Source: 39-52-133 sp036523795 (GTDB lineage Bacteria; Pseudomonadota; Gammaproteobacteria; Burkholderiales; Gallionellaceae). From it: a DNA stretch of 36,442 bases. Positions 5,191-14,328 of this stretch are shown in pieces. The notes below the pieces were generated by a model, which was not told where the DNA came from, did no database searches, and worked only from the letters and a program-made list of their open reading frames with translations. The stretch spans positions 1-36,442 of the forward strand of contig DATDDN010000103.1 in NCBI GenBank assembly GCA_036523795.1, given 5' to 3'. The position numbers and the translations under genes are program-made. Positions within the stretch are counted from its first letter, which is position 1, and the number at the start of each line of letters is the position of its first letter.

Positions 5191-6992
5191 TTTTTCCTCG
5201 CTTCTCCATTAGGTAGCTGATTTTGACACTCCCGGAAAATTCTTGCTGTGCAATCGCGGCAGATATTTTCGTCCAGGCTGGAATATATCTTGGCAATGGC
5301 AATCGTCTTCGATTTGAACAGATTCTCCTCACCGATATCGGCGACGTAGCCGCCCTTGTGCAGCACTTCCGAAACGCCTTCCTTGACGCCTTTCAGATAG
5401 AGGCCGCCGCCCAGCTTCTTGCGTCGTTTGGCTTCCTGCACCAGCATTTCGCCACCAGCGAGGTCAACAAAGTTGATGCCATCTGCGACCACCAGGACAT
5501 GCTTGTGCTGGGGGTTGGCTTCGTCGATATTATGCAGGGAAGTCTGGATGTGGTTCACCGCGCCGAAGAAGATCGACCCATCGATGCGCACCACTTTCAG
5601 CTGCGGGCACTCGTTCAGCTCATCGCGCTGAATGGCAAACTTGTGCTTCTCACTGCTCGGATCTGGCACGATGCTGCGTACGGAAGGACGCGAGGTGCGG
5701 TACAGGTACAGGATCAGCGACAACATGATGCCGAAGAAGATGCCCTTTTCCAGATCGACCAGGGTGCCCACGAAAGTCACGGCGAAAATGGTGGCCTCCG
5801 ACCAGTTGGCTTTGATGATGACGGCGATGTGGTGAAAGTCGATCAGCCCCCATGCCACCAGGAACAGGATGCCGGCCATGGCGGCTGTCGGCAGGTATGC
5901 GGCCAGAGGAGCCACCAGCAGCAGGATCAGCACCAGGAACACCGATGCGAACACGGCCGCCAGCGGCGTGCGGGCACCGGAAGCATAGTTGACGCCGCTG
6001 CGGTTGAACGAGCCGCTGGATGCGTATCCCGAGAAGAAGCTGCCAAAAATATTGGACAGGCCCTGGCCGATGAATTCCTGGTTGCCATCAATGCGCTGTT
6101 CGGATTTGACTGCGATGGCGCGCGAGATGGAAACAGCCTCGGTCAGCGCAAGCATGGTGATCACCAGCGCCGGAAAGAAGGCGTGCTGCAGGGAAGTCAG
6201 CGACAGGTCCGGGTGGGACAGCGGCGGCAAGCCGGAGGCCAATGCGCCCACGGTCTTGATGTGGGTTGCTTCGACACCACCAAATGTGTGGTTAAGCAGG
6301 GCTGCAACTACGCTGCCAATGATCATGGCAGCGATCATGTACGGAAATTTCGGGAAGAATTTTTTGACCAGGATGCCGGAAAGCAGGGTGAGCATGCCAA
6401 CACCAAAGACCATCGGGTTGATGTCCGCAAACTGTACAAATAGCAGGTGCAGCGTCTCAAAGAATGGCGTGCCGCGCGGAATGTTGATGCCAAAGAAATT
6501 GCGGATCTGGCTGGACGCAATCAGAATCGCCGCGCCTGCGGTAAAGCCAATCACCACGGTATGAGAAATGAAGTTGACCAGTGCACCCATGCGCGCCAGG
6601 CCCAGCACCAGTTCGAACACGCCCACCATGAAGGTCAGGGTCAGCACCAGGCTGATGAACTCCGGGCTGCCAGGCGCAGCATGCGGGCTGACGGACGCGA
6701 ACACGGCAATGGAAATCGCAGTGGTGGGGCCGGAAACCAGATGCCAGCTGGAGCCGAACAAGGCGCCAATCACGGCGGGGATCATGGCGGCATACAGGCC
6801 GTACTCGGGCGGCATGCCGGCAATGGTGGCGAATGCGACACCCTGCGGCAGCACGATCAGTGCCCCGGTAAGGCCGGCCATCAGATCGACGCGGTGGGTG
6901 TCCTTGTTGACCATCGGCCACCAGCGCAGGAAGGGAAGGAGTTTATACAGCCAGAGATTGCAAGCGAGTAGATTTTTCACGTGTATTTCCAA
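5187..6992 (-). CDS. SulP-family anion permease with STAS domain
   Basis: The protein is about 600 aa. The N-terminal half and middle hold about 10-14 membrane segments, with the SulP signature region near residues 40-75 (GLTGALIVLPQGVAFATIAGM). A cytoplasmic STAS domain lies at about residues 455-560. The tail carries a small cysteine cluster (CRDCTARIFREC). The furthest in-frame start is TTG 6992; GTG 6980 is an alternative and neither has a strong ribosome binding site. SulP proteins carry bicarbonate (BicA type) or sulfate. Coupling to a gamma-carbonic anhydrase favours bicarbonate uptake for CO2 fixation. Because sulfur oxidation makes cytoplasmic sulfate, sulfate export or exchange is also possible. 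Confidence 0.9.
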   Translation of the reverse strand: MEIHVKNLLACNLWLYKLLPFLRWWPMVNKDTHRVDLMAGLTGALIVLPQGVAFATIAGMPPEYGLYAAMIPAVIGALFGSSWHLVSGPTTAISIAVFASVSPHAAPGSPEFISLVLTLTFMVGVFELVLGLARMGALVNFISHTVVIGFTAGAAILIASSQIRNFFGINIPRGTPFFETLHLLFVQFADINPMVFGVGMLTLLSGILVKKFFPKFPYMIAAMIIGSVVAALLNHTFGGVEATHIKTVGALASGLPPLSHPDLSLTSLQHAFFPALVITMLALTEAVSISRAIAVKSEQRIDGNQEFIGQGLSNIFGSFFSGYASSGSFNRSGVNYASGARTPLAAVFASVFLVLILLLVAPLAAYLPTAAMAGILFLVAWGLIDFHHIAVIIKANWSEATIFAVTFVGTLVDLEKGIFFGIMLSLILYLYRTSRPSVRSIVPDPSSEKHKFAIQRDELNECPQLKVVRIDGSIFFGAVNHIQTSLHNIDEANPQHKHVLVVADGINFVDLAGGEMLVQEAKRRKKLGGGLYLKGVKEGVSEVLHKGGYVADIGEENLFKSKTIAIAKIYSSLDENICRDCTARIFRECQNQLPNGEARKN

Positions 6993-7111
6993 GTTTCAGA
7001 TTTTGCCTTCTGTGCACCCGCAGCGGGCTGAAGGAAAACATAACGCACAAGCCATTTGGTGCGGAACAACGTTTCAAGCAATTCAACTTACGGATTCGCC
7101 GGCCTGGAATG

Positions 7112-7138
7112 ACGAATCCCCGCAAAGCGGGGATTTTA
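7112..7138. terminator. Hairpin downstream of soeC
   Basis: The perfect inverted repeat AATCCCCGC-AAA-GCGGGGATT is followed by TTT on the + strand. It lies between soeC and the SulP gene, both on the minus strand. In the minus direction the stem is equally strong but the U-tract is missing, so it may end soeABC transcription inefficiently or protect the 3' end. Confidence 0.6.
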
Positions 7139-7157
7139 ACATTTCCTTGACGTTCGA

Positions 7158-8132
7158 TCAGGCTACACCACGATAATAGTTGTTCTGCGGGTGATTGGCC
7201 TCCGCAAAGAAGAACCAGCGCTCAGCCAGCAGGCCAATGTACTGCACGATGAATGCAAGCAGCAGCAGGCCTGCCGAAGTCATGCCCACGGCAACCAGCA
7301 GCACGGGCACAAAAAAGGTCAGCACCAGGAAGGCAGGCTTGATGGTGCGCAGGAAGCCGGCGCTCTTGCCATGGAAGAATTCACGCGTATTGAACGATCC
7401 ACCCATCGCTCCCTGAGTTTTTTGCACGATCTGAGGGTGCTTGATGCCGATCGCCGTGCGCAGCGACGACTTGTGCTTGATGCGCTTGTTGCGCCACAGC
7501 GAGGCACTGCGGCTGATCAGGGCCAACACGGTCAGCACGATGGTCCAGCCAGAGTAGAATGCGGTCAGTGTCGGTGCGGTAAAGGCGGAGAACACGCTGG
7601 CCAGCAGGAAGCCGGAGGCACTGCCGAGCAGGATGTAGTTGAACACAGTCAACGGCGAGTGCCATTCCTGCAGGAAACGCAGGCAGGCGTAGATCATGGC
7701 GGTGCAGACAAACAAGGCAAAGCACAGCACGGTGCCGACGGCGCCGAGGATCAGGGTTGCTTCAACATGATGGCTGCCGGGCAATTCCACCAGCGGTGCG
7801 TGGAGGTCGAACCAGTGTGCCACGCCGAACAGAAACACGGCGCCCATGAAGGCCGGCAGTGCGATCACTTCGCGCGACAGCCAGGAGGTGCGCCATTTCG
7901 CGGCGGAGCGCCAGGCGCGCTCGGGATGGCCAAGGTGGAAGAACGACGCCACCAGGCCGGCTACCAGAAAGGCCAGCGAGATCAGGCTGCCCATCGCGTA
8001 GAACGAGCGGCTGTCCTGGTCCGGGATCAGGTCGAAGAAGGAATACACCTGGCCGGTGTACAGCGCCAGGAACAGGCCCTGGCCAACACCGATCAGGGTA
8101 GTTAGGAAAACGACAGAGAATGCTGGATTCAT
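7158..8132 (-). CDS. soeC: SoeC, membrane anchor of sulfite:quinone oxidoreductase
   Basis: This is a 324-aa integral membrane protein of the DmsC/NrfD type with about eight hydrophobic segments, starting near residue 5 (FSVVFLTTLIGVGQGLFLAL). It includes a SFFHLGHPERAWRS loop characteristic of DmsC-like subunits. It anchors SoeAB to the cytoplasmic face of the membrane and passes electrons to quinone. It is the last gene of soeABC, 14 bases after soeB, with ribosome binding site AGGAT. The C-terminal region (AERWFFFAEANHPQNNYYRG) is typical of SoeC-like proteins. Confidence 0.9.
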   Translation of the reverse strand: MNPAFSVVFLTTLIGVGQGLFLALYTGQVYSFFDLIPDQDSRSFYAMGSLISLAFLVAGLVASFFHLGHPERAWRSAAKWRTSWLSREVIALPAFMGAVFLFGVAHWFDLHAPLVELPGSHHVEATLILGAVGTVLCFALFVCTAMIYACLRFLQEWHSPLTVFNYILLGSASGFLLASVFSAFTAPTLTAFYSGWTIVLTVLALISRSASLWRNKRIKHKSSLRTAIGIKHPQIVQKTQGAMGGSFNTREFFHGKSAGFLRTIKPAFLVLTFFVPVLLVAVGMTSAGLLLLAFIVQYIGLLAERWFFFAEANHPQNNYYRGVA

Positions 8133-8146
8133 GTTTATTTATCCTG

Positions 8147-8875
8147 TTACCAACTTGTATCGTCAAGTGTAGGTTGTTGTTTGGACGGTTTGGGCAGCTT
8201 GCCGTCGATCTTGAGCGGATTGTCTGCGCGTACCAGCTGATCTTCATGGATGTGCATGGTGGTCTTATGGCGTGGCAGATAATGGTTGGCCGGCGAGGTG
8301 CCCCACTCGGGCATCAGTGCGTAACCGCCGTTGTCGCGGATGGCACGTGACACTTCCGATTCCGGATCGTGAATGTCGCCAAACAGACGTGCGCTGGTTG
8401 GGCACGCCATCACGCAGGATGGACGGCGATCCGCTTCGGGCAGTGTCTTGCTGTAGATGCGGTCCACGCACAGCGTGCACTTCTTCATCACCTTCTGCTT
8501 TTCGTCGATTTCGCGCGCGCCGTACGGGCAGGCCCACGAGCAGTATTTGCAGCCGATGCACTTGTCGTAATCCACCAGCACGATGCCGTCTTCCTTGCGC
8601 TTGTAGGAAGCGCCAGTCGGGCAAACCGGCACGCAGGGCGGCTCTTCGCAATGCAGGCAGGACTTGGGGAAGTGCACTGTCTCGGTGTGCGGGAAAGTGC
8701 CAACCTCAAACGTCTGCACGCGGTTGAAGAAAGTGCCCGTTGGATTGGCATCGTAGGGGTTGAAATCGCTCATCGGGCCCGCAGGGCCGGAGGTGTTCCA
8801 TTCTTTGCAACTTGTCACGCACGCGCTGCAACCAACGCACACGTTCAAGTCGATGACGAGGGCTAACTGAGTCAT
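8147..8875 (-). CDS. soeB: SoeB, iron-sulfur subunit of sulfite:quinone oxidoreductase
   Basis: This is a 242-aa DmsB/PsrB-type ferredoxin subunit. Four cysteine groups are visible: CVGCSACVTSC, CLHCEEPPCVPVCP, CIGCKYCSWACP and the last group CTLC with a later C and CP, enough for four [4Fe-4S] clusters. The start is ATG 8875, which overlaps the soeA stop (ATGA) and has GGGAGGAAAG upstream; the in-frame extension to 8908 lies inside soeA and is unlikely. SoeB relays electrons from the molybdenum site of SoeA to SoeC. Confidence 0.94.
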   Translation of the reverse strand: MTQLALVIDLNVCVGCSACVTSCKEWNTSGPAGPMSDFNPYDANPTGTFFNRVQTFEVGTFPHTETVHFPKSCLHCEEPPCVPVCPTGASYKRKEDGIVLVDYDKCIGCKYCSWACPYGAREIDEKQKVMKKCTLCVDRIYSKTLPEADRRPSCVMACPTSARLFGDIHDPESEVSRAIRDNGGYALMPEWGTSPANHYLPRHKTTMHIHEDQLVRADNPLKIDGKLPKPSKQQPTLDDTSW

Positions 8876-11775
8876 TTCTTCTTTCCTCCCGCAAAGTAGG
8901 CCAACCAACTGCTCAGGTGTGGCTGAGTGCCGGGATAAGGTTTCATGGGTTCAAATTGCGGCGATGTCTGTTCTGGCTCGCCAGCCTCTGCCGGGTAGAT
9001 GCGCACGCGCACGTCAAACCATGCAGCCTGGCCGGTAACCGGGTCAGAGTTGGAGACCGTGCCGCCTGTCTTGGTGGGCAGCTCCTCGGAGATCACGTGG
9101 TTGAGCAGGAAGCCCAGCTGTGACTCGTTGGCCTGCGGGGTCAGGTTCCATGCGCCGGCGGATTTGCCGATGGCGTTCCATGTCCACACGGTGCCGGGCT
9201 CGACGGCTTCGGAGTAACGGCACATGCAGCGTACCTTGCCCCACTGCGATTCGACCCACATCCAGCCGCCGTCTTCAATGCCGGCTTCCTTGGCCGTCGC
9301 CGTGTTGACGTACAGATAGTTGTGCGCGTGAATCTGGCGCAACCAGGCATTCTGCGAATCCCACGAGTGATACATCGCCATCGGGCGTTGGGTCACGGCA
9401 GACAGCGGATACTTGTGCAGGTCCGACATCTGAGTTTCCAGCGGCTCGTAGTAGAACGGCAGCGGGTCAAAAAAGGTCTCGACGCGTTTCTTCAGGTGCT
9501 CGGGCGGCTTGCGTGTCAGCCCCTTGCCCTGTGCGGCGAGGCGGAACGATTGCAGTACGTCCGAGTAAATGTGAATCTGGATCGGATCGGAGTAACGTGT
9601 GATCAGGTTGCGTTGCGACCACTCCAGATAGCCCTTGTTCCAGTTGCGCATGTACTGGTAGGAATGCGGCAGCTCGTAGTGGTGTACGCAGTTGTTGGCT
9701 TCGTACATTTCCAGTTGCTTCGGATTGGGTTCACCCACCATCGACTTCTCACCGCCCTGGCCGCGCCAGCCGGACAGGAAGCCCACGCCGGATCCCGGTG
9801 CGGTTTCGTAGTTGACGAGGAAGTCAGGATAGTCGCGGAATTTGCGCGAGCCGTCCTTATTGGTGAAGGCCGGCAGCTTGAGGCGGGAGCCCAGCTCGAT
9901 CAGCACTTCCTGGAACGGCTTGCATTCACCCTTGGGCGGGAAAATCGGCACACGGATGGAATCCACCGGGCCGTCGAACTCAGAGATCGGACGATCCAGC
10001 ATGGACATGCAGTCGTGACGCTCGAGATAGGTGGTGTCCGGCAGGATCAGGTCGGCATAGGCAGTCATCTCGGACTCGAATGCATCGCACACGATGAGGA
10101 ACGGGATCTTGTACTCGCCATTCTCGTCCTTGTCGTTCAGCATCTTGCGCACTTCCACCGTATTCATGGTGGAGTTCCATGCCATGTTGGCCATGAAAAT
10201 CAGCAGTGTGTCGACATGATAGGGGTCGCCACGCCAAGCGTTGGTAATGGCATTGTGCATCAGGCCGTGCACGGATAGCGGGTGCTCCCACGAGAAACCC
10301 TTATCGAGACGTACCGGGCTGCCATCTTCGTTGACGAACAGGTCGTCCGGATCTGCCGGCCAGCCCAGTGGCAAGCCGTCCAGCGGGGTGTTGGGCTTGA
10401 CCGCATTGGGCGAATTCGGCGTCTTGGCGCAGGGAGGGATCGGGCGCGGGAACGGCGCCTTGTGGCGGAAGCCACCCGGACGGTCAATGGTGCCCAGGAT
10501 GGACATCAGGATGCCCAGTGCGCGAATGGTATGGAAACCGTTGGAGTGTGCGGCCAGACCACGCATGGCATGGAAGGCAACCGGGTTGCCGGTGACAGTG
10601 TCATGTTCCTTGCCCCATGAGTCGGTCCAGGAAATCGGCAGAATCACTTTCTGGTCGCGCGCGGTCACGCCCATTTCATAAGCGAGACGGTGGATGGTCT
10701 CGGCCGGAATGCCGGTGATCTTGGCAGCCCAGTCCGGGGTGTAATCCTTTACGCGCTCCTGCAGCAGCTGGAATGCCGGCTTGACCGGCGTGCCGTCTGC
10801 CAGGTTGAATTCGCCGAACAGGAAGGGGTCTGCGCCTTCGGAGTGGGTGATGACCGGGTGGTTGGTGATGCGGTCCCACCACAGCTTGTTCTGCGGATCG
10901 AAGCAGCCCTCTTCCTTGGGCACTTCGGAACGCACGAACATGCCGAACTCGTCGTGCTCAGCATCCAGGTTCACCAGTTCGCCGGCGTTGGTGTAACGTG
11001 CCAGGAACTCGCGGTCATACAGACCCATGGCGATGATTTCGTGGATGATGGCCAGCAGCAGGGCGCCGTCGGTGCCGGGACGGATGGGTACCCATTCGTC
11101 GGCAATGGCGGAGTAGCCGGTGCGCACCGGGTTGACCGAGATGAAACGTCCGCCATCGCGCTTGAACTTGGAGATCGCGATCTTGAGCGGGTTGGAGTGG
11201 TGATCCTCAGCCGTGCCGAACATGATGAACAGCTTGGCACGATCCAGATCCGGCCCGCCGAATTCCCAGAACGAGCCGCCGATGGTGTAGATCAGGCCAG
11301 CGGCCATGTTCACCGAGCAGAAGCCGCCGTGCGCAGCATAGTTCGGGGTGCCGAACTGGCGCGCAAACATGCCGGTCAGCGCCTGCATCTGGTCGCGGCC
11401 GGTAAACAGTGCGAACTTCTTCGGATCAGTTGCGCGAATCTTGCCCAAACGCTCGCTCACCATGGAGAACGCCTGCTCCCAGCTGATCGGCTCGAAGTCA
11501 CCGTCGCCACGTTGGGCGCCGGGTTTGCGCAGCAGCGGCTGTGTCAGGCGTGCCGGAGAATACTGCTTCATGATGCCTGAGCTGCCTTTGGCGCAGATCA
11601 CGCCTTTGTTCAGCGGGTGCTCGGGGTTGCCGTCAATGTAGCGTACCTCGCCATCGCGAAGATGCACGCGGATGCCGCAACGGCAGGCACACATATAACA
11701 GGTGGTCGTGCGCATTTCCAGCTTGGCACCCGCCTGAGAAGCTCCTATCGGGTCGTGTAATGGGGTCGATGACAT
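8872..11775 (-). CDS. soeA: SoeA, molybdopterin subunit of sulfite:quinone oxidoreductase
   Basis: The protein is 967 aa from ATG 11775. An in-frame TTG at 11883 would add 36 residues but lies between the predicted promoter and this ATG and has no family-like sequence. It belongs to the DMSO-reductase family: a [4Fe-4S] motif C26-x2-C29-x3-C33-x27-C61, a GGFCSVN motif with C153 as probable molybdenum ligand (polysulfide/thiosulfate reductase-like branch), and a C-terminal molybdopterin-dinucleotide domain. No twin-arginine signal is present, consistent with a cytoplasmic enzyme. It oxidises sulfite directly to sulfate. The subunit order A-B-C and missing Tat signal favour SoeA over periplasmic PsrA/PhsA. 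Confidence 0.93.
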   Translation of the reverse strand: MSSTPLHDPIGASQAGAKLEMRTTTCYMCACRCGIRVHLRDGEVRYIDGNPEHPLNKGVICAKGSSGIMKQYSPARLTQPLLRKPGAQRGDGDFEPISWEQAFSMVSERLGKIRATDPKKFALFTGRDQMQALTGMFARQFGTPNYAAHGGFCSVNMAAGLIYTIGGSFWEFGGPDLDRAKLFIMFGTAEDHHSNPLKIAISKFKRDGGRFISVNPVRTGYSAIADEWVPIRPGTDGALLLAIIHEIIAMGLYDREFLARYTNAGELVNLDAEHDEFGMFVRSEVPKEEGCFDPQNKLWWDRITNHPVITHSEGADPFLFGEFNLADGTPVKPAFQLLQERVKDYTPDWAAKITGIPAETIHRLAYEMGVTARDQKVILPISWTDSWGKEHDTVTGNPVAFHAMRGLAAHSNGFHTIRALGILMSILGTIDRPGGFRHKAPFPRPIPPCAKTPNSPNAVKPNTPLDGLPLGWPADPDDLFVNEDGSPVRLDKGFSWEHPLSVHGLMHNAITNAWRGDPYHVDTLLIFMANMAWNSTMNTVEVRKMLNDKDENGEYKIPFLIVCDAFESEMTAYADLILPDTTYLERHDCMSMLDRPISEFDGPVDSIRVPIFPPKGECKPFQEVLIELGSRLKLPAFTNKDGSRKFRDYPDFLVNYETAPGSGVGFLSGWRGQGGEKSMVGEPNPKQLEMYEANNCVHHYELPHSYQYMRNWNKGYLEWSQRNLITRYSDPIQIHIYSDVLQSFRLAAQGKGLTRKPPEHLKKRVETFFDPLPFYYEPLETQMSDLHKYPLSAVTQRPMAMYHSWDSQNAWLRQIHAHNYLYVNTATAKEAGIEDGGWMWVESQWGKVRCMCRYSEAVEPGTVWTWNAIGKSAGAWNLTPQANESQLGFLLNHVISEELPTKTGGTVSNSDPVTGQAAWFDVRVRIYPAEAGEPEQTSPQFEPMKPYPGTQPHLSSWLAYFAGGKKK

Positions 11776-11907
11776 AGGCTCAGATCGTTGAAGTTTATGG
11801 GAATTTAAAGAGTAAAAAAGCCGCCCAGGCCAATCAGCGCATGGCGAATTGGGCAAGCGGATACGCAGCAAATGAGTCCGCAAGTATGCGCAATGTTCAT
11901 GTCATGT

Positions 11908-11951
11908 CCTATAGCCGTGACGAGTAATGCTGACATAACCCAAAAGGGTTA
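11908..11951 (-). promoter_or_regulatory. Predicted activator-dependent promoter of soeABC
   Basis: The palindrome TAACCC-AAAA-GGGTTA (11936-11951, centre 11943.5) is followed, reading toward soeA, by exactly 30 nt and then TATAGG (11913-11908). The spacer TGTCAGCATTACTCG closely matches TACCAGCAACACTCG of the tusA promoter. The implied transcript start is about 125 bases before the soeA ATG. In the other direction there is no -10 box at this distance, so the site serves soe rather than sat. Confidence 0.7.
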
Positions 11952-12119
11952 CATAACAACAACCATTCCGGGTGTGGTGTTTTGCACATCTGGGGTATCG
12001 TAGGCTTGGGTTGAATGCTCTACTATCCAGATCGGCACTGAAAACGGGCACAGAAGCACTGACGTTAACAAACAGTATTTTAGCATTTAATTATACGTTG
12101 TTTAATGAAAGGGAGCAAG

Positions 12120-13295
12120 ATGGCACTAGTAAGACCGCACGGGGGCGGGGAGCTAAACCCGTTGCTACTGGAAGGCGCTGCACTCAAGGCTGAAATCGAG
12201 AAATCGAAGACGTTGCTGCAAATTAAAGTAAGTTCACGCGAGAAGGGCGATATTATTATGCTCGGTATCGGCGGATTTACTCCCCTTAATGGCTTTATGA
12301 CTCACGCTGACTGGACGGGCGTGTGTGATGGAATGAAGACCGCCAATGGCCTGTTCTGGCCGATCCCGATTACCCTTTCAGTTGCCCAGGCGGCGGCAGA
12401 TCAAATCAAGACAGGGCAGGAAGTCGCCCTGATCGACTCCGAAAGCGGTGAGCCACTGGCCACCATGATGGTTACCGAGAAGTATGTGATCGACAAAGCG
12501 CACGAATGCGCCATGGTCTTCAAGACTACCGATCCCAAACATCCTGGTGTGAAGATGGTGATGGAGCAGGGTGATGTCAATCTGGCAGGCCCGATCAAAG
12601 TGCTGTCGCAAGGCGGCTTCCCCGAGAAGTATCCCGAGCTGTTCAAAACTCCCGCGCAAACGCGCGAAATCTTCAACAAGATGGGCTGGTCTAAAATTGC
12701 CTGCTTTCAGACCCGCAACCCGATGCACCGCTCCCATGAATACCTGGCCAAGATCGCGATCGAAGTCTGTGATGGCGTGCTGATCCATTCCTTGCTGGGT
12801 AACCTGAAGCCGGGCGACATTCCGGCTGAAGTGCGTGCCAAGGCGATTGGCACGTTGACGGAAAAATACTTCGTGAAGAAAACAGTGGTGCAGGCGGGCT
12901 ATCCGCTCGACATGCGCTATGCGGGTCCCCGCGAAGCGCTGCTGCATGCAACCTTCCGCCAGAACTATGGCTGCTCGCACCAGATCGTTGGTCGTGATCA
13001 CGCCGGCGTTGGCAGCTACTACGGCCCCTTCGATGCGCACCACATCTTTGATCAGGTGCCCAAGGGTGCGCTGGAAACCGAACCGCTGAAGATCGATATC
13101 TCTTTCTGGTGCTACAAGTGCGGCGGCATGGCTTCGGCCAGAACCTGTGCGCATGAGGATGCGGATCGTCTGCAAGTTTCGGGTACCCAGCTGCGCAATG
13201 CTTTGTCCAAGGGCGAGCAGGTTCCTGCCGAATTCAGTCGGCCGGAAGTGCTGGCGATTCTCAAGGAATACTACGCTGGCCTGGATGCGAAGTAG
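12120..13295 (+). CDS. sat: Sat, dissimilatory ATP sulfurylase
   Basis: This is a 391-aa homo-oligomeric type ATP sulfurylase. The active-site motifs are QTRNPMHRSHEYL and VGRDHAGVGSYYG. A C-terminal cysteine/His group (CYKCGGMASARTCAHED) is typical of the dissimilatory Sat of sulfur oxidisers. The start is ATG 12120; an in-frame ATG at 12105 overlaps the ribosome binding site AAGGGAG and is unlikely. In sulfur oxidisers Sat converts APS and pyrophosphate to ATP and sulfate. It is followed 168 bases later by aprMBA on the same strand, which supplies APS. Confidence 0.96.
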   Translation: MALVRPHGGGELNPLLLEGAALKAEIEKSKTLLQIKVSSREKGDIIMLGIGGFTPLNGFMTHADWTGVCDGMKTANGLFWPIPITLSVAQAAADQIKTGQEVALIDSESGEPLATMMVTEKYVIDKAHECAMVFKTTDPKHPGVKMVMEQGDVNLAGPIKVLSQGGFPEKYPELFKTPAQTREIFNKMGWSKIACFQTRNPMHRSHEYLAKIAIEVCDGVLIHSLLGNLKPGDIPAEVRAKAIGTLTEKYFVKKTVVQAGYPLDMRYAGPREALLHATFRQNYGCSHQIVGRDHAGVGSYYGPFDAHHIFDQVPKGALETEPLKIDISFWCYKCGGMASARTCAHEDADRLQVSGTQLRNALSKGEQVPAEFSRPEVLAILKEYYAGLDAK

Positions 13296-13308
13296 TGAGT
13301 GATTTACG

Positions 13309-13336
13309 GAGATGAATGCATCGAGATGAATGCATC
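13309..13336 (+). repeat. Perfect tandem 14-bp repeat between sat and aprM
   Basis: GAGATGAATGCATC occurs twice in direct succession (13309-13322, 13323-13336). Each unit contains the palindrome GATGCATTC/GAATGCATC core ATGCAT. It starts just after the sat stop. It may be a protein-binding site or a slippage duplication. Confidence 0.75.
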
Positions 13337-13463
13337 CCGTTCGTTTTAAGCAATGTAAGTTGGGTTTGGTCGGGTCAGGAATTTGTAGGGGTAACGCTTT
13401 CTGCATTCGACAGCCAACTGATTTAGCGATCGATTTCGTCTGACAACTTTTGAGGAGAAACTG

Positions 13464-14285
13464 ATGTTTGCGAGCAACCCCTTCGCCGATCTCTCGGCAA
13501 CAATTCCAACTGCTTACATGCAGTGGTATGTCGTCTTGATGGTCCTGCTGGTCGCCGGTGGAACCATACTTGACATGATTCACAAGAAGAGCGCGAAGTA
13601 CTTTTTTGAAAATGCAAAGAAAGCGCAGAAGAGCGCAAAGCGGTCAGTGGGTGGTGGAGAAAAAGTAGCGATTGCCACTTCGGTGCTGGTAAAAGAGGTA
13701 TTAACTTCTGGCGAATTTGACAATCCAAGACGCAGGCTTTCTCATCTGTTGACCATGTGGGGAACCATTATTTTCATAGTGACTACCGCGATTATGATTT
13801 TCGCGCCATCTGCATCAACCTTGGTGCCGCAGCTATGGCATATCGGCGCACTGATGCTGGCCGTTGGTGGATACTGGTTCTGGTTTGCCATCCGCGTTGA
13901 TGTGTCTGCGGAAGGTCTTTCATGGTTCCGGTTCGAGCGTGCGGATCTGTTTATTGTTTCGCTGCTCGCCACTGCGACTTTCGCGTTGGTATGGTCCTAT
14001 ACTGGTGGTGGCGTAACTGTCTACTTTGCCCTGTTTGTCCTGTCCAGCACAGTGCTGTTTGGCGGCGTTTATTGGTCCAAGTTCGCCCACATGTTCTTCA
14101 AGCCCGCTGCGGCCTTCCAGAAGCGCGTCATCATGGCCGACGGTGGCCGCGAGAACCTGCCGCCCGACTATGACCTGACCGATCCTGAAGTACAGCGCAA
14201 GTTCCCGGATGTGCCGATGTACATGGGCAAAAACCCGCCCAACATGGGGCTTTGCATCAAGGCTGAACGAGCCAACCACTACTAA
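13464..14285 (+). CDS. aprM: AprM, membrane anchor of APS reductase
   Basis: This is a 273-aa protein starting at ATG 13464 after GAGGAG. It has about five membrane segments (near residues 18-38, 98-115, 123-140, 158-178 and 183-200), with a positively charged loop after the first. The C-terminal region is cytoplasmic and ends in PDVPMYMGKNPPNMGLCIKA. Position directly upstream of aprB and aprA identifies it as AprM, which links AprBA to the membrane and presumably to quinones. Organisms with the QmoABC complex usually lack AprM; no qmo genes occur in this window. Confidence 0.9.
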   Translation: MFASNPFADLSATIPTAYMQWYVVLMVLLVAGGTILDMIHKKSAKYFFENAKKAQKSAKRSVGGGEKVAIATSVLVKEVLTSGEFDNPRRRLSHLLTMWGTIIFIVTTAIMIFAPSASTLVPQLWHIGALMLAVGGYWFWFAIRVDVSAEGLSWFRFERADLFIVSLLATATFALVWSYTGGGVTVYFALFVLSSTVLFGGVYWSKFAHMFFKPAAAFQKRVIMADGGRENLPPDYDLTDPEVQRKFPDVPMYMGKNPPNMGLCIKAERANHY

Positions 14286-14328
14286 TGCTGTCTTGACTAA
14301 TTTTCTATAAGAAATAGAGGAGTATCGT

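Noticed and set aside
5223..6443. A 406-codon open frame on the + strand opposite the SulP gene
   Set aside because: The SulP permease reading has a full family pattern. The antisense frame is very rich in His, Gln, Arg and Asp and resembles nothing known.
9322..11580. Two frames of about 300 codons (9322-10278, 10690-11580) on the + strand inside soeA
   Set aside because: They are antisense to continuous, well-conserved SoeA sequence and start without ribosome binding sites.
11776..11883. Longer SoeA start (TTG 11883) adding 36 residues
   Set aside because: The added part has no Tat signal or family similarity. The predicted promoter -10 box at 11913-11908 places this segment in the untranslated leader.
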